Shown: piece after piece, positions 29,875 to 39,354 of the stretch | Layout: every line of letters starts with the position of its first letter | Numbering within the stretch: position 1 is the first letter of the stretch | Assembly: GCF_900110025.1 (NCBI RefSeq) | Contig: NZ_FOCE01000002.1 | Location: forward strand, 310,001-374,000 | Length of the DNA: 64,000 nt | From: Gemmobacter aquatilis | GTDB lineage: Bacteria > Pseudomonadota > Alphaproteobacteria > Rhodobacterales > Rhodobacteraceae | Direction: 5' to 3' | Notes under the pieces: generated by a model | Told to the model about the DNA's origin: nothing | Seen by the model: only the letters and a program-made list of their open reading frames with translations | Databases searched by the model: none | Translations under genes and position numbers: made by a program

Positions 29875-30855
29875 TCAGGCGTCGATATTGGCGAATTCGT
29901 GATCGCCGGGCTTGCGGTCCTTCTTGGCCTTGTCGCTGCGGTCCACCCCCAGCATCAGCACGATGTTCTTGGCCACATACAGCGTCGAATAGGTGCCGAT
30001 GAACACGCCGAACAGCATGGCAAACACGAAACCGCGGATCACGTCGCCTCCGAAGATGATCAGCGCGGTCAGCGCCAGCAGCGTCGTCGTTGCCGTCATC
30101 ACCGTGCGCGACAGCGTTTCATTGGTGGTCAGGTTCATCATCTCGCGCAGCGGCATCGTCTTGTATTTGGCCAGATTCTCGCGCAGCCGGTCAAAGATCA
30201 CCACCGTGTCGTTCACCGAATAGCCCAGAATCGTCAGCAGCGCCGCCACGATGGTCAGATCGAATTTCAGCTGGAACACCGAAAACACGCCCACCGTGAC
30301 CAGCACGTCATGCAGCAGCGCCGCCACCGTGCCGAGGGCAAACTGCCATTCGAACCGCAGCCAGACATAGAAGGCGATCCCGGCCGAAGCCGCAATGATC
30401 GCCGCCAGCGCCTTCCAGATCAGTTCCTGCGAGACTTTCGGCCCCACCGATTCCACCGACGGGAAGGTGATCGCCGGATCTTCCGCCTTCAGCGCCGCTT
30501 CCACCGCCGCGATCACCTCGGGCGTCACCGCCTCATCGCCTTCCTGCGGCGCGATGCGCAGCATGGCGACATGCTGGTCGGCGCGGAAGGACGGATCGAA
30601 GACCTGCGTGATCGACACTTCGCCCAGACCCGTCTCCGACACCGCCGCGCGATACACCGCCACATCCACCGGCGTGGTGCTTTCGGTGCGGATGGTCGTG
30701 CCGCCCTTGAAGTCGATGCCGAAATTCAGCCCCAGAATCATCACCGCCAGAATCGAGGCGATGGACGCCACGACCGAGCCGCCGAAGGTGACGAACTGCC
30801 ATTTGAAGAAGTCGATATTCGTCTTGGTCGGAACCAGTTTCAGACGGAAAGCCAT
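29875..30855 (-). CDS. secF: Protein translocase subunit SecF
   Basis: 326-aa six-helix membrane protein of the SecDF complex that uses proton motive force to complete protein export. Start MAFRLKLVPTKTNIDFFKWQ, the periplasmic P1 domain start FGIDFKGGTTIRTES, and the RND-type helix 4 region YSVNDTVVIFDRLRENL are all present. It lies 10 bp after secD. Confidence 0.96.
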   Translation of the reverse strand: MAFRLKLVPTKTNIDFFKWQFVTFGGSVVASIASILAVMILGLNFGIDFKGGTTIRTESTTPVDVAVYRAAVSETGLGEVSITQVFDPSFRADQHVAMLRIAPQEGDEAVTPEVIAAVEAALKAEDPAITFPSVESVGPKVSQELIWKALAAIIAASAGIAFYVWLRFEWQFALGTVAALLHDVLVTVGVFSVFQLKFDLTIVAALLTILGYSVNDTVVIFDRLRENLAKYKTMPLREMMNLTTNETLSRTVMTATTTLLALTALIIFGGDVIRGFVFAMLFGVFIGTYSTLYVAKNIVLMLGVDRSDKAKKDRKPGDHEFANIDA

Positions 30856-30865
30856 GACCCGCTCC

Positions 30866-32533
30866 TCACACTTCGATCGTCTTCGGGTGACGCCACCCGA
30901 TATACAGGTTGACGATGGCCCGCGTCACATAGACCGCCGTGAACATCGAGGTCATGATGCCGATCCCGGTCGTCACCGCAAAACCGCGCACCGCGCCAGA
31001 CCCCACGACGAACATGATCACCGCCGTCAGCAGGCTGGTCAGGTTCGAATCGATGATCGCCGACAAGGCCTTGCCAAAGCCGATGTCGATGGCCGCGGCC
31101 GGCGATTTACCCTCGCGCAATTCCTCGCGGATGCGTTCATAGATCAGCACATTGGCATCCACCGCCACCCCCATCGTCAGCACGATCCCGGCAATCCCCG
31201 GCAGGGTCAGCGTGGCGCCGATCACCGACAGGATCGCGAAGATCATCGAGATGTTGAAGGCCAGCGCCACCACCGCAAAAGTGCCGAACAGCCCGTAGCT
31301 GGCGATCATGTAAAGCGCCACCACACAGGCGCCGACCACCGCCGCCATCTGCCCGGCCTTGATGCTGTCGGCCCCCAGTTCCGGCCCGATGGTGCGCTCT
31401 TCCAGAAAGGTCATCTCGGCGGGCAGCGCGCCCGCCCGCAGCAGCACCGCAAGCTGGGTGCTTTCCTCCACCGAGAAGCTGCCGGTGATGATGCCGCGCC
31501 CGCCGGGGATCGCGCTCTGGATCACCGGGGCCGAAATCACCTCGTTGTCCAGCACGATGGCAAAGGGCTTGCCGATATTGTTGGCGGTATATTCGCCGAA
31601 CTTCCGCGCGCCCGTCGCGTCGAACTGAAACTCCACCGCCGGGCGGTTGTTCTGGTCGAAGGCGGGCTGGGCATTGGTCAGCTCTTCCCCGGTGACGACC
31701 GGGGTTTCCTCGACCACATAATACACGTCTTTCTGGTTCATCGCGGGCAGCAGCAGGTTGCGCGGCCCCGGATTGGCGCCCGCATCCAGCGTCTGGCTGA
31801 CCACCGGATGGAAGGTCAGCTTCGCGGTGGTGCCGATCAGCGCCTTCAGTTCCGCCGCCGACCCGATGCCCGGTACCTGAATCAGCACCCGGTCTTCGCC
31901 CTGCCGCTGGATCGTCGGTTCGCGCGTGCCCACCTCGTCCACCCGGCGGCGCACGATTTCAAGGCTTTGCTGGATGGTGCGCTGGTCGGTGGCGCTGCGT
32001 TCCGCCTCTGACAGTTGCACCACGATGTCGCTGCCCTCGGCGGTCACATCCAGATCGGTAGACCCGATGCCGGTCAGCGTCACCACCGGCGAGGCCAGCG
32101 CCCGCACCTTCTCCAGCGCTACCGCCATGCCCTCGGGGTTGGAGATGGCAACCCGCAGCACCCCGTCCACCGACGGCAGACGCCGCACATTGCCGACCTG
32201 ATCGCGCACATCGCGCAGCGCGTCGCGCACCTCGGGCCACAAGGCATCAATGCGGCTCTTGTAGACATCCGCCACCTTCACCTCGGCCAGCAGATGCGCC
32301 CCGCCGCGCAGATCAAGCCCCAGCGGGATGATCGCCGACGGCAGCCAGTCGGGCCACAGCGCCCGCGCGGCCTCCTGTTCCGGCGTGGCCGTGCCCCCCG
32401 CCTTTTCGATCGCCGCCACGGCGTCATTGTGCTTTTCAACCCGGTCATAGAACAGGTTGGGCGCGGCGAAGATCAGCCCGAGGGCGACGAGCCCCCAGAC
32501 CAGAAAGCTCTTCCACAGCGGCGTCTCGGTCAT
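30866..32533 (-). CDS. secD: Protein translocase subunit SecD
   Basis: 555-aa partner of SecF. One N-terminal helix, a large periplasmic P1 domain opening with LGLDLRGGAHLLAEV, and a C-terminal five-helix domain with MGVAVDANVLIYERIREEL (the functionally essential Asp region in helix 4). Start MTETPLWKSFLVWGLVALG. Located 55 bp after yajC. Confidence 0.96.
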   Translation of the reverse strand: MTETPLWKSFLVWGLVALGLIFAAPNLFYDRVEKHNDAVAAIEKAGGTATPEQEAARALWPDWLPSAIIPLGLDLRGGAHLLAEVKVADVYKSRIDALWPEVRDALRDVRDQVGNVRRLPSVDGVLRVAISNPEGMAVALEKVRALASPVVTLTGIGSTDLDVTAEGSDIVVQLSEAERSATDQRTIQQSLEIVRRRVDEVGTREPTIQRQGEDRVLIQVPGIGSAAELKALIGTTAKLTFHPVVSQTLDAGANPGPRNLLLPAMNQKDVYYVVEETPVVTGEELTNAQPAFDQNNRPAVEFQFDATGARKFGEYTANNIGKPFAIVLDNEVISAPVIQSAIPGGRGIITGSFSVEESTQLAVLLRAGALPAEMTFLEERTIGPELGADSIKAGQMAAVVGACVVALYMIASYGLFGTFAVVALAFNISMIFAILSVIGATLTLPGIAGIVLTMGVAVDANVLIYERIREELREGKSPAAAIDIGFGKALSAIIDSNLTSLLTAVIMFVVGSGAVRGFAVTTGIGIMTSMFTAVYVTRAIVNLYIGWRHPKTIEV

Positions 32534-32588
32534 TTCGGCATTCCGTCTCAGGAGGCAGGCTTGGGGGGCAGGCGGCAGCTTGGGCCGA

Positions 32589-32921
32589 TCAGGCCGCGGC
32601 GGCCGGCTCGGTCTTCGACATGACCTGAACGATGGTCGCGCGCGGGGTCTTCACGGTCACGCCCTGCGCGATCTCGACTTCCAGAATGCCGTCGTCATGC
32701 ACCTTCATCACCTTGCCGATGATGCCGCCCTGCGTCAGCACCTGATCGCCGCGGCGCAGTTGTTCCACCATCGCGCGGTGTTCCTTGGCCTTCTTTTGCT
32801 GCGGGCGGATCAGCAGGAAATACATGATGCCGAAAATCAGGATCAGCGGCATGAAGCTGGTGAAAGCCGAAGCGGCGCCACCGGCACCGGCGGCCTGAGC
32901 GAAGGCGGGAGTTGCGAACAT
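32589..32921 (-). CDS. yajC: Sec translocon accessory protein YajC
   Basis: 110 aa with one hydrophobic helix (about residues 22-39, FMPLILIFGIMYFLLIRPQQ) followed by the family motif RPQQKKAKEHRAMVEQL and GDQVLTQGGIIGKV. It associates with SecDF. First gene of yajC-secD-secF. The 288-bp gap to serS holds a tandem GTGTACAG element. Confidence 0.95.
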   Translation of the reverse strand: MFATPAFAQAAGAGGAASAFTSFMPLILIFGIMYFLLIRPQQKKAKEHRAMVEQLRRGDQVLTQGGIIGKVMKVHDDGILEVEIAQGVTVKTPRATIVQVMSKTEPAAAA

Positions 32922-33111
32922 GGGGTCTCGTCCTCTTGTCGTCACACGCCGGCAGCCCGGCAATTTGGTGGCGCACCGTATCCGCGCCTCTGGATGAAGG
33001 CAAGGCGGGGGCCTGCACCTGCCGTCGCAGATAAGCGCGGTTGCAGGGCGGTGTAAGGTCCGCGCGGGCATTTTCCCGCGTCCATTTCGCCCGACAGCGG
33101 CGGGACACGGG

Positions 33112-33130
33112 GTGTACAGGGGGTGTACAG
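33112..33130 (+). promoter_or_regulatory. Tandem GTGTACAG element upstream of serS
   Basis: GTGTACAG occurs at 33112-33119 and again at 33123-33130, an 11-bp period, about 80 bases before the serS ATG in the yajC/serS divergent gap. Possible operator; no regulator can be assigned. Confidence 0.35.
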
Positions 33131-33209
33131 ATGTCACCCCCCTCGTTTTTCCTTCACCCCGGCCCTCGGTTGTTGCATATGGGGGCCACCTGCAACCAGA
33201 GGTGAGACC

Positions 33210-34502
33210 ATGCACGACATCCGCGCGATCCGCGAAAACCCTGCCGCTTTTGATGCCGCTTTGGGGCGCCGGGGCCTCTCGCCGATGTCGTCCGACGTGC
33301 TGGCCGTGGACGAAGCGCGCCGCGCCCGCATCCTGGCCGCCGAAACCGCGCAGGCCGCGCAAAACGCCGCCTCCAAACAGGTGGGCGCCGCCAAGGCCGC
33401 AGGAAACAACGAAGAATTTGAGCGCCTGCGCGCGCTGGTGGCCGAGAAGAAGGCCGAAATCGCCGCCCTGACCGCCGAGGCCGATGCCGAAGATGTGAAG
33501 CTGCGCGACATGCTGCTGCGCATCCCCAACCTGCCGCATCCCGATGTGCCCGAAGGCCGCGACGAGGCCGACAATGTGGAACTCCGGCGCTGGGGCACGC
33601 CCCGCGTGATGGACTTTTCGCCGAAAGAACACTTTGAAATCAAGGGTGTGCAGCCCGGAATGGATTTCGCCACCGCCGCCAAACTGTCGGGCAGCCGCTT
33701 TGTGGTGCTGCGCGGTGCGGTGATCCGCGTACATCGCGCGCTGGCGCAATTCATGCTGGATACCCACATTACCGAGCATGGCCTGACCGAAACCTGGACC
33801 CCGGTTCTGGTGAAGGAAGAAGCGATGTATGGCACCAACCAACTGCCGAAATTCGCCGAAGACAGCTATCAGACCACCAATGGCTGGTGGCTGGTGCCCA
33901 CGTCCGAAGTGACGCTCACCAATACCGTGGCGGGCGATATTCTTGAGGAAAATCAGCTTCCTATTCGCATGACCGCCCATACCCAGTGCTTCCGCTCCGA
34001 AGCCGGGTCGGCGGGCAAGGACACCACGGGGATGCTGCGCCAGCACCAGTTCGAGAAGGTGGAAATGGTGTCGATCACCACCCCCGAAACCGCGTTGGCC
34101 GAACATGAACGAATGACGCGCTGCGCCGAAAATATCCTTGAAAAACTGGGGCTTCCCTATCGCACCATCGTGCTTTGCACCGGCGATATGGGCTTTGGCG
34201 CGCAGAAAACCCATGATCTGGAGGTTTGGCTGCCCGGCCAGAACACCTACCGCGAGATCAGCTCGGTCTCCGTCTGCGGCGACTTTCAGGCCCGCCGCAT
34301 GAACGCGCGGTTCCGCCCGGCAGGCGGCGGAAAACCCGAGTTTGTTCATACCCTTAACGGCTCCGGCCTCGCCGTGGGCCGCTGCCTGATCGCGGTCTTG
34401 GAAAATGGCCAGCAGGCCGACGGCTCCGTCGATCTGCCCGCCGCGTTGCACCCCTATCTCGGCGGCAAGACCCGGATCAGCGCCGACGGCGCCATGGAAT
34501 GA
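33210..34502 (+). CDS. serS: Seryl-tRNA synthetase
   Basis: 430-aa class II enzyme charging tRNA-Ser (and tRNA-Sec). Start [19 protein letters not shown] with AGAGGTGAG upstream; in-frame starts further upstream cross noncoding sequence. The N-terminal coiled-coil arm spans about 25-105; motif 2 region reads [27 protein letters not shown] (key [13 protein letters not shown]), and motif 3 reads [18 protein letters not shown] near the end. Terminator follows. Confidence 0.97.
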   Translation: MHDIRAIRENPAAFDAALGRRGLSPMSSDVLAVDEARRARILAAETAQAAQNAASKQVGAAKAAGNNEEFERLRALVAEKKAEIAALTAEADAEDVKLRDMLLRIPNLPHPDVPEGRDEADNVELRRWGTPRVMDFSPKEHFEIKGVQPGMDFATAAKLSGSRFVVLRGAVIRVHRALAQFMLDTHITEHGLTETWTPVLVKEEAMYGTNQLPKFAEDSYQTTNGWWLVPTSEVTLTNTVAGDILEENQLPIRMTAHTQCFRSEAGSAGKDTTGMLRQHQFEKVEMVSITTPETALAEHERMTRCAENILEKLGLPYRTIVLCTGDMGFGAQKTHDLEVWLPGQNTYREISSVSVCGDFQARRMNARFRPAGGGKPEFVHTLNGSGLAVGRCLIAVLENGQQADGSVDLPAALHPYLGGKTRISADGAME

Positions 34503-34504
34503 CA

Positions 34505-34530
34505 AAAGGGGCCGAAAGGCCCCTTTATTC
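34505..34530 (+). terminator. Terminator of serS
   Basis: Stem AAAGGGGCC / GGCCCCTTT with GAAA tetraloop (34505-34513 with 34518-34526), then ATTC. Confidence 0.8.
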
Positions 34531-34559
34531 TTCTGGATCAATGTGTTGAAGGGTGATCC

Positions 34560-35165
34560 TCAACTACCGTAGATCACCTTCACATAATTCTTCGTCTCGG
34601 CATAGGGCGGCACGCCGCCATGCTTTTCCACCGCTTTCGGCCCGGCATTATAGGCCGCCAGCGCCAATTGCCATGTGCCGAATTTCCCATACATCATCGA
34701 CAGATAGCGCGCGCCACCTTCCAGATTTTCCTGCGGATCGTTGATGTCCACCCGCAGCAGACGCGCGGTATCCGGCATCAGTTGCGCCAGCCCCGTGGCG
34801 CCCTTGGGCGACACCGCGCCGGGGTTCCAGCCGCTTTCCTGTTGCACCAGCCGCAGGAACAGATCTTCCGGCACGCCATGCTTGCGCGCCGCAGACTTGG
34901 CCGTCTCCAGATACTCGCCCTTGTAGCGCCCGCGATAGCTGGGCAGCGCAACCGCGCTGGCCTGCTCGATCTTTGGCGGTTTCGGCATCAGCCGGACAGA
35001 GCCGGAATACTGCTTGGCCAGCCGCCCATCCAGCAGCGCCGCCTGCGATTTGAACAACAATCCCCGGGACTTGGTAGAGCCGGACAGGTTGAGCCCCTCG
35101 GCCCCCGCTGCCCCGGCAAAAGCCAGAGAAACCAGCACTGCCAACGAAACGACTTTGCGACGCAT
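34560..35165 (-). CDS. Lytic transglycosylase (SLT domain)
   Basis: 201-aa periplasmic enzyme that cleaves peptidoglycan to 1,6-anhydro muropeptides. Signal peptide about 1-22 ([19 protein letters not shown]). The SLT fold (about 85-195) has the catalytic Glu in [20 protein letters not shown], then [12 protein letters not shown] and [20 protein letters not shown]. Ends YVKVIYGS. It is separated from the LuxR-type gene by 85 bp and may form its own unit. Confidence 0.92.
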   Translation of the reverse strand: MRRKVVSLAVLVSLAFAGAAGAEGLNLSGSTKSRGLLFKSQAALLDGRLAKQYSGSVRLMPKPPKIEQASAVALPSYRGRYKGEYLETAKSAARKHGVPEDLFLRLVQQESGWNPGAVSPKGATGLAQLMPDTARLLRVDINDPQENLEGGARYLSMMYGKFGTWQLALAAYNAGPKAVEKHGGVPPYAETKNYVKVIYGS

Positions 35166-35250
35166 CCGCCACCCTTGGACCTGAACACACGCGCTGGACT
35201 ATACGGATTTCGCCCTGCTCCGCCAGAGTTTTCCGCCGCAGATCCCCGGA

Positions 35251-35808
35251 TCAGGCAGGTTCCCGCCGGTCCTGCGGCACAAGCGGGGCTTCGCCGACCA
35301 GCGGCGCGCGCAGCAGATCCTCGATCAGCAGCGAGGTCAACTGCCCCCGCCCCGTCACCCCGGCCTTGCGATAGATCGCGTTCAGATGGGTCTTCACCGT
35401 CGCCTCGGCAGAGCCCCGGAAGCCCGCGATCTCGGCGATCGAATAGCCCTTGATGGTGAAGCCCGCGATGTCCTGTTCCGAAGGGGTCAGCTTCCACTCG
35501 CGGAAATAGCCCTCCATCACCTCGTTCAGCGCGCCCGCAGCCACGCTCACCTGCCGCTCCATCTGTGCCTGTTTGCGAAGAATACGCAGCAAGTATCTGG
35601 CTTCGAACGCAATTCCCAGAATCATGCCGAGCGTGGCTCCCAGTTCCGGCAGCAGGTGGATGTCAGTCGCGGCAGCCCAGCCCGCCTCGGCAATGTCTTC
35701 CGCCACATCGGCGACGAAGAACAGCACACAGGCGCACTGGAACAGGATCATCAGGGTCAGACCGATCTGGCGCCGGTCTGGCGTGACGGTCGGGGTCTTG
35801 GCAGTCAT
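35251..35808 (-). CDS. Membrane-anchored LuxR-type HTH regulator
   Basis: 185 aa. Two hydrophobic segments (about 15-35, LTLMILFQCACVLFFVADVA, and 51-72, LLPELGATLGMILGIAFEA) come first. A short coil follows, and a C-terminal LuxR/GerE helix-turn-helix spans about 105-165: KLTPSEQDIAGFTIKGYSIAEIA with the recognition-helix region SAEATVKTHLNAIYRKAGV. The DNA-binding domain should face the cytoplasm. It shares an operon with the cytochrome b561 gene (12 bp gap) and the PepSY gene, so a redox or envelope signal is a reasonable guess. No receiver domain. Confidence 0.85.
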   Translation of the reverse strand: MTAKTPTVTPDRRQIGLTLMILFQCACVLFFVADVAEDIAEAGWAAATDIHLLPELGATLGMILGIAFEARYLLRILRKQAQMERQVSVAAGALNEVMEGYFREWKLTPSEQDIAGFTIKGYSIAEIAGFRGSAEATVKTHLNAIYRKAGVTGRGQLTSLLIEDLLRAPLVGEAPLVPQDRREPA

Positions 35809-35820
35809 GGGAGTTCAGCC

Positions 35821-36348
35821 TCAGGTTTCGGGCATGTCCTTGTAGCCTGTCACCATCGACCGGGGAAGGTTGATCCCGAGCCTGCGGCTTTCAAATACCA
35901 CCGCAAGGATATGCAGCACCACCGAAGCCTCGGCCCAGAGCACCGCCGCCTCATGCAGCTCCTCTACCCATTCCACGCCGAAAAAGGCAAGCGTGGTCAT
36001 AAGATAGCCGCTGGCGCCGATCACGATCACCGACAGCAGCAGGTTGTAGATCATCAGCGCGCCCAGCGGCGAATGGCCCCGATGCGCATTGCGACGGCCC
36101 GTGGCCATTTCGGCCACCTGCCCCAATGCCGCCGCCGGATCGGGGGGGAAATCGCTGAAACGGGCATGGCGGGTGCCGATCAGGCCCCACAGGATCCGCG
36201 CCACCACAAGGCCCACGGCGACATAGCCCACCCCATGATGCAGCTTCGATTCGGGATCGGTGAACAGCGCATTGGCGCCGAAGCTCAGCACCAGCGACCA
36301 ATGGAACAGACGCACGAAGGCGTCCCAGACGAAAACGGGTTTGCGCAT
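35821..36348 (-). CDS. Cytochrome b561-type membrane protein
   Basis: 175-aa four-helix diheme-type protein. Likely heme ligands are His in FVRLFHWSL (helix 1), SKLHHGVGYVAVG (helix 2), and HEAAVLWAEASVVLHILAV (helix 4). These proteins move electrons between quinone and periplasmic cytochromes or hydrogenase-like partners. The upstream PepSY gene (57 bp) is a common companion. The electron donor is unknown. Confidence 0.88.
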   Translation of the reverse strand: MRKPVFVWDAFVRLFHWSLVLSFGANALFTDPESKLHHGVGYVAVGLVVARILWGLIGTRHARFSDFPPDPAAALGQVAEMATGRRNAHRGHSPLGALMIYNLLLSVIVIGASGYLMTTLAFFGVEWVEELHEAAVLWAEASVVLHILAVVFESRRLGINLPRSMVTGYKDMPET

Positions 36349-36404
36349 GGCAGGCTCCGGTGGAAGGGGGCCGCCCGTCCGCTGCCGGACGGGCGGCGGG
36401 CCGA

Positions 36405-36653
36405 TCAGTTGACGTTCTGCTTCACGATCTTCAGCGCTTCGTCGAGATACAGCTCGTAGGTCTTGCCGTCCTTGACCGCATAGACCTCGATCATGCCGTC
36501 TTCCATGCCGACCTTGCGCACGTCATAGCCCTGCGCGGTCAGTTCGGTGGTCACCTTTTCCTGCATCGCAGCGTCGATCGCCTCGCCTTCGGCAAAGGCG
36601 GCGGGGGCGGCCAGCGCGAGGAAAGCGGCGGTCAGAAGGGAAAGCGATTTCAT
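36405..36653 (-). CDS. Small periplasmic PepSY-domain protein
   Basis: 82 aa. Signal peptide [23 protein letters not shown], then one PepSY-like domain: [20 protein letters not shown] and [20 protein letters not shown]. PepSY domains often inhibit or present ligands to partner proteins. First gene of the PepSY-b561-LuxR unit. An 18-bp perfect palindrome lies 113 bases upstream. Confidence 0.85.
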   Translation of the reverse strand: MKSLSLLTAAFLALAAPAAFAEGEAIDAAMQEKVTTELTAQGYDVRKVGMEDGMIEVYAVKDGKTYELYLDEALKIVKQNVN

Positions 36654-36765
36654 AGGGTTCGTCCTTTTGGCAGATGGCCCGGCCTGCATCCGTTGCGGCG
36701 GGGTGAGGCCGAGATGCCCCTTGCCGCAGCGCAGCACCATCGGCGGCGAGGGGCAGAGCGGCCGC

Positions 36766-36783
36766 CTGCAACCGCGGTTGCAG
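36766..36783. promoter_or_regulatory. 18-bp perfect palindrome between the PepSY gene and ssb
   Basis: CTGCAACCGCGGTTGCAG reads identically on both strands. Length and layout resemble LuxR-type operators. Candidate site for the LuxR-HTH regulator encoded in the same operon. Confidence 0.45.
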
Positions 36784-36876
36784 GGTACGGCCCGCATCGG
36801 TATAGGTGCCATCAAGCATTCATTTACCAGAACGGGCGAAGCTGGCCCGACAACGAGAATCATCGGGGGCACGCGC

Positions 36877-37452
36877 ATGGCTGGATCCGTCAACAAGGTC
36901 ATCATCGTCGGCAATCTGGGGCGCGACCCCGAGGTGCGCAGCTTCCAGAATGGCGGCAAGGTGGTGAACCTGCGCATCGCCACCTCGGAAACCTGGCGCG
37001 ACCGCAACTCGGGCGAGCGGAAAGAGCGGACGGAGTGGCATTCGGTCGCCATTTTCAGCGAGCCTCTGGCCAAGATCGCCGAGCAGTATCTGCGCAAGGG
37101 GTCGAAAGTTTATATCGAGGGCGCGCTGGAGACGCGGAAATGGCAGGATCAATCCGGCCAGGACCGTTACACGACCGAGATCGTGCTGCGCCCCTATCGC
37201 GGCGAGCTGACGCTGCTGGATGGACGCGGCGAAGGCGGCGGCGCATCGGCAGGCGGCGGTTATGAGGACCGCGGCGGCGATTACGAGGGCGGTTCCACGG
37301 GTGGCAGCTTTGGCGGCGGTGCCAGCAGCAGCGGTGGCCGGGGCAGCTATGGCGGCAGCCGGTCGTCGGGCGGGGCTTCGTCCGGCGGGGCAGCCTCGGG
37401 CGGCTTTGGTGGGGGCGGCCATTCCGACATGGATGACGAAATCCCGTTCTGA
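36877..37452 (+). CDS. ssb: Single-stranded DNA-binding protein
   Basis: 191 aa. OB-fold residues about 1-112 ([43 protein letters not shown]), then a long Gly/Ser-rich disordered linker (about 120-183), and the acidic partner-binding tip MDDEIPF at the end. Acts in replication, repair and recombination. GGGGG lies before the ATG. No LexA-type box is seen in its upstream region. The acyltransferase gene starts 20 bp later on the same strand. Confidence 0.96.
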   Translation: MAGSVNKVIIVGNLGRDPEVRSFQNGGKVVNLRIATSETWRDRNSGERKERTEWHSVAIFSEPLAKIAEQYLRKGSKVYIEGALETRKWQDQSGQDRYTTEIVLRPYRGELTLLDGRGEGGGASAGGGYEDRGGDYEGGSTGGSFGGGASSSGGRGSYGGSRSSGGASSGGAASGGFGGGGHSDMDDEIPF

Positions 37453-37472
37453 TTCAGCAAGACGAGCCGCGC

Positions 37473-38426
37473 ATGTCCTCCGCCGGGCGCAGCCGCGCCA
37501 TTGACGTGTTGAAAATCGCCATGGCGCTGTTCGTGGTTGGCATTCATGCCAACCCGCTGTTAGGCCTGTTCGAAGGCGCGAGCCTTTACACCGGCGACGG
37601 CATCTACCGCATGGCGGTGCCGGTGTTTCTGGTGATCAACGGCTATTATTTCCTGCCGGTGGCGCAAACCGGGCGGGCTTGGGGCTATGTGCGCCGCATC
37701 GTCTGGCTGTTCGTGATCTGGTCCCTGCTTTACCTGCCGCTGTCCTGGAAGGATTACACGGTGCAATCGCCGGGCGGGTTGGTGGTGCTGGTGCTCAATG
37801 GCTATTGGCATCTGTGGTATCTGTCCTCGCTGGCCCTTGCGGCTGCGCTGGCGGCGCTGATCCATGCCTGGCCCAGCCGGGTGCTGGCCGGGGTGACGCT
37901 GGTCACCTTTCTGGGCGGCATTGCCATGTCGGCGGCCATCGCCTGGCAGATCATCCCGGTTTATGGCCCGGTGATCGGCAGCGGCGATTTTCTGCACCGC
38001 AACGGGTTGCTGCTCAGCCTGCCCTTCTTCCTGATCGGCTATCTGATGCGGCGGCACGATCTGCCGGACCGATTCAGCTTTGGCACATCGGCCCTGCTGG
38101 CGGCGCTGGGTGTGGCGGCTCTGCCGCTCGAATCGCTGATCTGGCACGAGATCGCACCGCAGGGCGTGGCGCATGACAACATGTTCGCCACGCTTCTGGC
38201 CGCCCCCATGGCGGTGATCGTGGCGCTGAAGATCCCCGGCGCCGCGCAAAGCCGCAATCTGGGGCTTTATGCCAATGGCATCTTCTTCACCCATGTCGCC
38301 ATCTGCGGCCCGCTGTTCCGCTTTACCCACCTGCCCCGCCCGGTGATCTATGCGCTGACCGTGGCCGGAGCCGTCAGCCTGACCTGGGCGCTGATCCGCA
38401 GCGGACTGTCGCGCCGCCTGCTGTGA
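37473..38426 (+). CDS. Membrane acyltransferase (Acyltransferase_3 family)
   Basis: 317 aa with about ten hydrophobic helices. N-terminal signature RAIDVLKIAMALFVVGIHANP contains the His typical of this family near residue 24; further helices run to SRRLL at the end. Members O-acetylate or O-acylate polysaccharides, peptidoglycan or exported glycans. No glycan-synthesis gene is adjacent, so the acceptor is unknown. Close spacing to ssb suggests possible read-through. Confidence 0.85.
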   Translation: MSSAGRSRAIDVLKIAMALFVVGIHANPLLGLFEGASLYTGDGIYRMAVPVFLVINGYYFLPVAQTGRAWGYVRRIVWLFVIWSLLYLPLSWKDYTVQSPGGLVVLVLNGYWHLWYLSSLALAAALAALIHAWPSRVLAGVTLVTFLGGIAMSAAIAWQIIPVYGPVIGSGDFLHRNGLLLSLPFFLIGYLMRRHDLPDRFSFGTSALLAALGVAALPLESLIWHEIAPQGVAHDNMFATLLAAPMAVIVALKIPGAAQSRNLGLYANGIFFTHVAICGPLFRFTHLPRPVIYALTVAGAVSLTWALIRSGLSRRLL

Positions 38427-38447
38427 AACCCTTTTATTCTGGACGCT

Positions 38448-38477
38448 GGACCTTGGCGCCGGGATTTCCTATATAAT
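38448..38477 (+). promoter_or_regulatory. Candidate sufT promoter
   Basis: TATAAT at 38472-38477 within CCTATATAATCGG, about 26 bases before the sufT ATG. A plausible -35 (TGGACC near 38448) lies about 17 bases upstream of TATATA. Pattern match only. Confidence 0.4.
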
Positions 38478-38502
38478 CGGTCAACAACTGCGCGAGAGTG
38501 CC

Positions 38503-38865
38503 ATGACCGAAGTTCAGCACCAGATCGAGGGTGCGCCCCTGATCGTCCCCTCCACCACCGACCACCCGCTTTACGACAGCGTTGTCGAGGCCTGCCGCAC
38601 GGTGTTCGACCCGGAAATCCCGGTGAACATCTATGATCTGGGCCTCGTCTATACTGTCGAGATCAATGACCAGAGCGATGTGCGCATCGTGATGACGCTG
38701 ACGGCGCCGGGTTGCCCGGTGGCGGGCGAAATGCCGGGCTGGGTGTCGGATGCGGTGGATGCCGTGCCGGGCGTGCGCACGGTCGAGGTGCAGATGACCT
38801 TCGATCCGCCCTGGGGCATGAACATGATGTCCGACGAAGCACGGCTGGAACTGGGTTTCATGTAA
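38503..38865 (+). CDS. sufT: SufT-type Fe-S assembly protein (DUF59/MIP18)
   Basis: 120 aa. The DUF59 core runs from HPLYDSVVEACRTVFDPEIP through VNIYDLGLVYTVEI, MTLTAPGCPVAGEMPGWV (conserved Cys) and TFDPPWGMNMMSDEARLELG. This family helps mature Fe-S proteins. A Suf-type A scaffold gene follows 61 bp later. The rest of the suf operon (sufBCDS) is not in the window. Confidence 0.88.
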   Translation: MTEVQHQIEGAPLIVPSTTDHPLYDSVVEACRTVFDPEIPVNIYDLGLVYTVEINDQSDVRIVMTLTAPGCPVAGEMPGWVSDAVDAVPGVRTVEVQMTFDPPWGMNMMSDEARLELGFM

Positions 38866-38926
38866 GCCCCCCTTGAGGGTTGCGACGTGAAAACCTATGT
38901 TTAAGCCATAGCATAAGGAACCTCCC

Positions 38927-39286
38927 ATGTTCGGCATCCCCGGCAAGCAGGCCGTCTCTCTTACCCCCTCTGCCGCGAAGCAGATCGCCCGGCTGATGGA
39001 AAAGCAGGGCGCCAGCGGGCTGCGCATCGGCATCAAGAAGGGCGGCTGCGCAGGCATGGAATACACGATGGATTACGTGTCTGACGTGAATCCGCTGGAT
39101 GAGGCCGTGGAACAGGACGGCGCGCGGGTGCTGATCGCGCCGATGGCGCAGATGTTCCTGTTCGGCACCGAGATCGACTATCAGGTCTCTGCGCTGGAAG
39201 CCGGCTTCAAGTTCAACAACCCCAATGTCGCCGAGGCCTGCGGCTGCGGGGAATCCATCAAATTCAAGGACCAGCCGACGCCGTAA
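38927..39286 (+). CDS. sufA: A-type Fe-S cluster carrier (HesB/IscA/SufA)
   Basis: 119 aa. Three cluster-binding cysteines in [10 protein letters not shown] (about residue 46) and EACGCGESI (about 108 and 110), the C-x(n)-CGC pattern of A-type carriers. Start [20 protein letters not shown]. It shuttles [4Fe-4S] or [2Fe-2S] clusters to targets. Whether it is SufA or IscA-like is by context with sufT. Confidence 0.9.
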   Translation: MFGIPGKQAVSLTPSAAKQIARLMEKQGASGLRIGIKKGGCAGMEYTMDYVSDVNPLDEAVEQDGARVLIAPMAQMFLFGTEIDYQVSALEAGFKFNNPNVAEACGCGESIKFKDQPTP

Positions 39287-39354
39287 CCCCGTCGGCCCTT
39301 CCCCCGCGCGCTTCGGGGTGGCATAACCTCCGCAAATCTTTGGGAGGATTACAG

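Noticed and set aside
36654-36876. LexA operator at ssb
   Set aside because: I looked for GTTC-N7-GTTC or GAAC-N7-GAAC in the ssb upstream region and found none.
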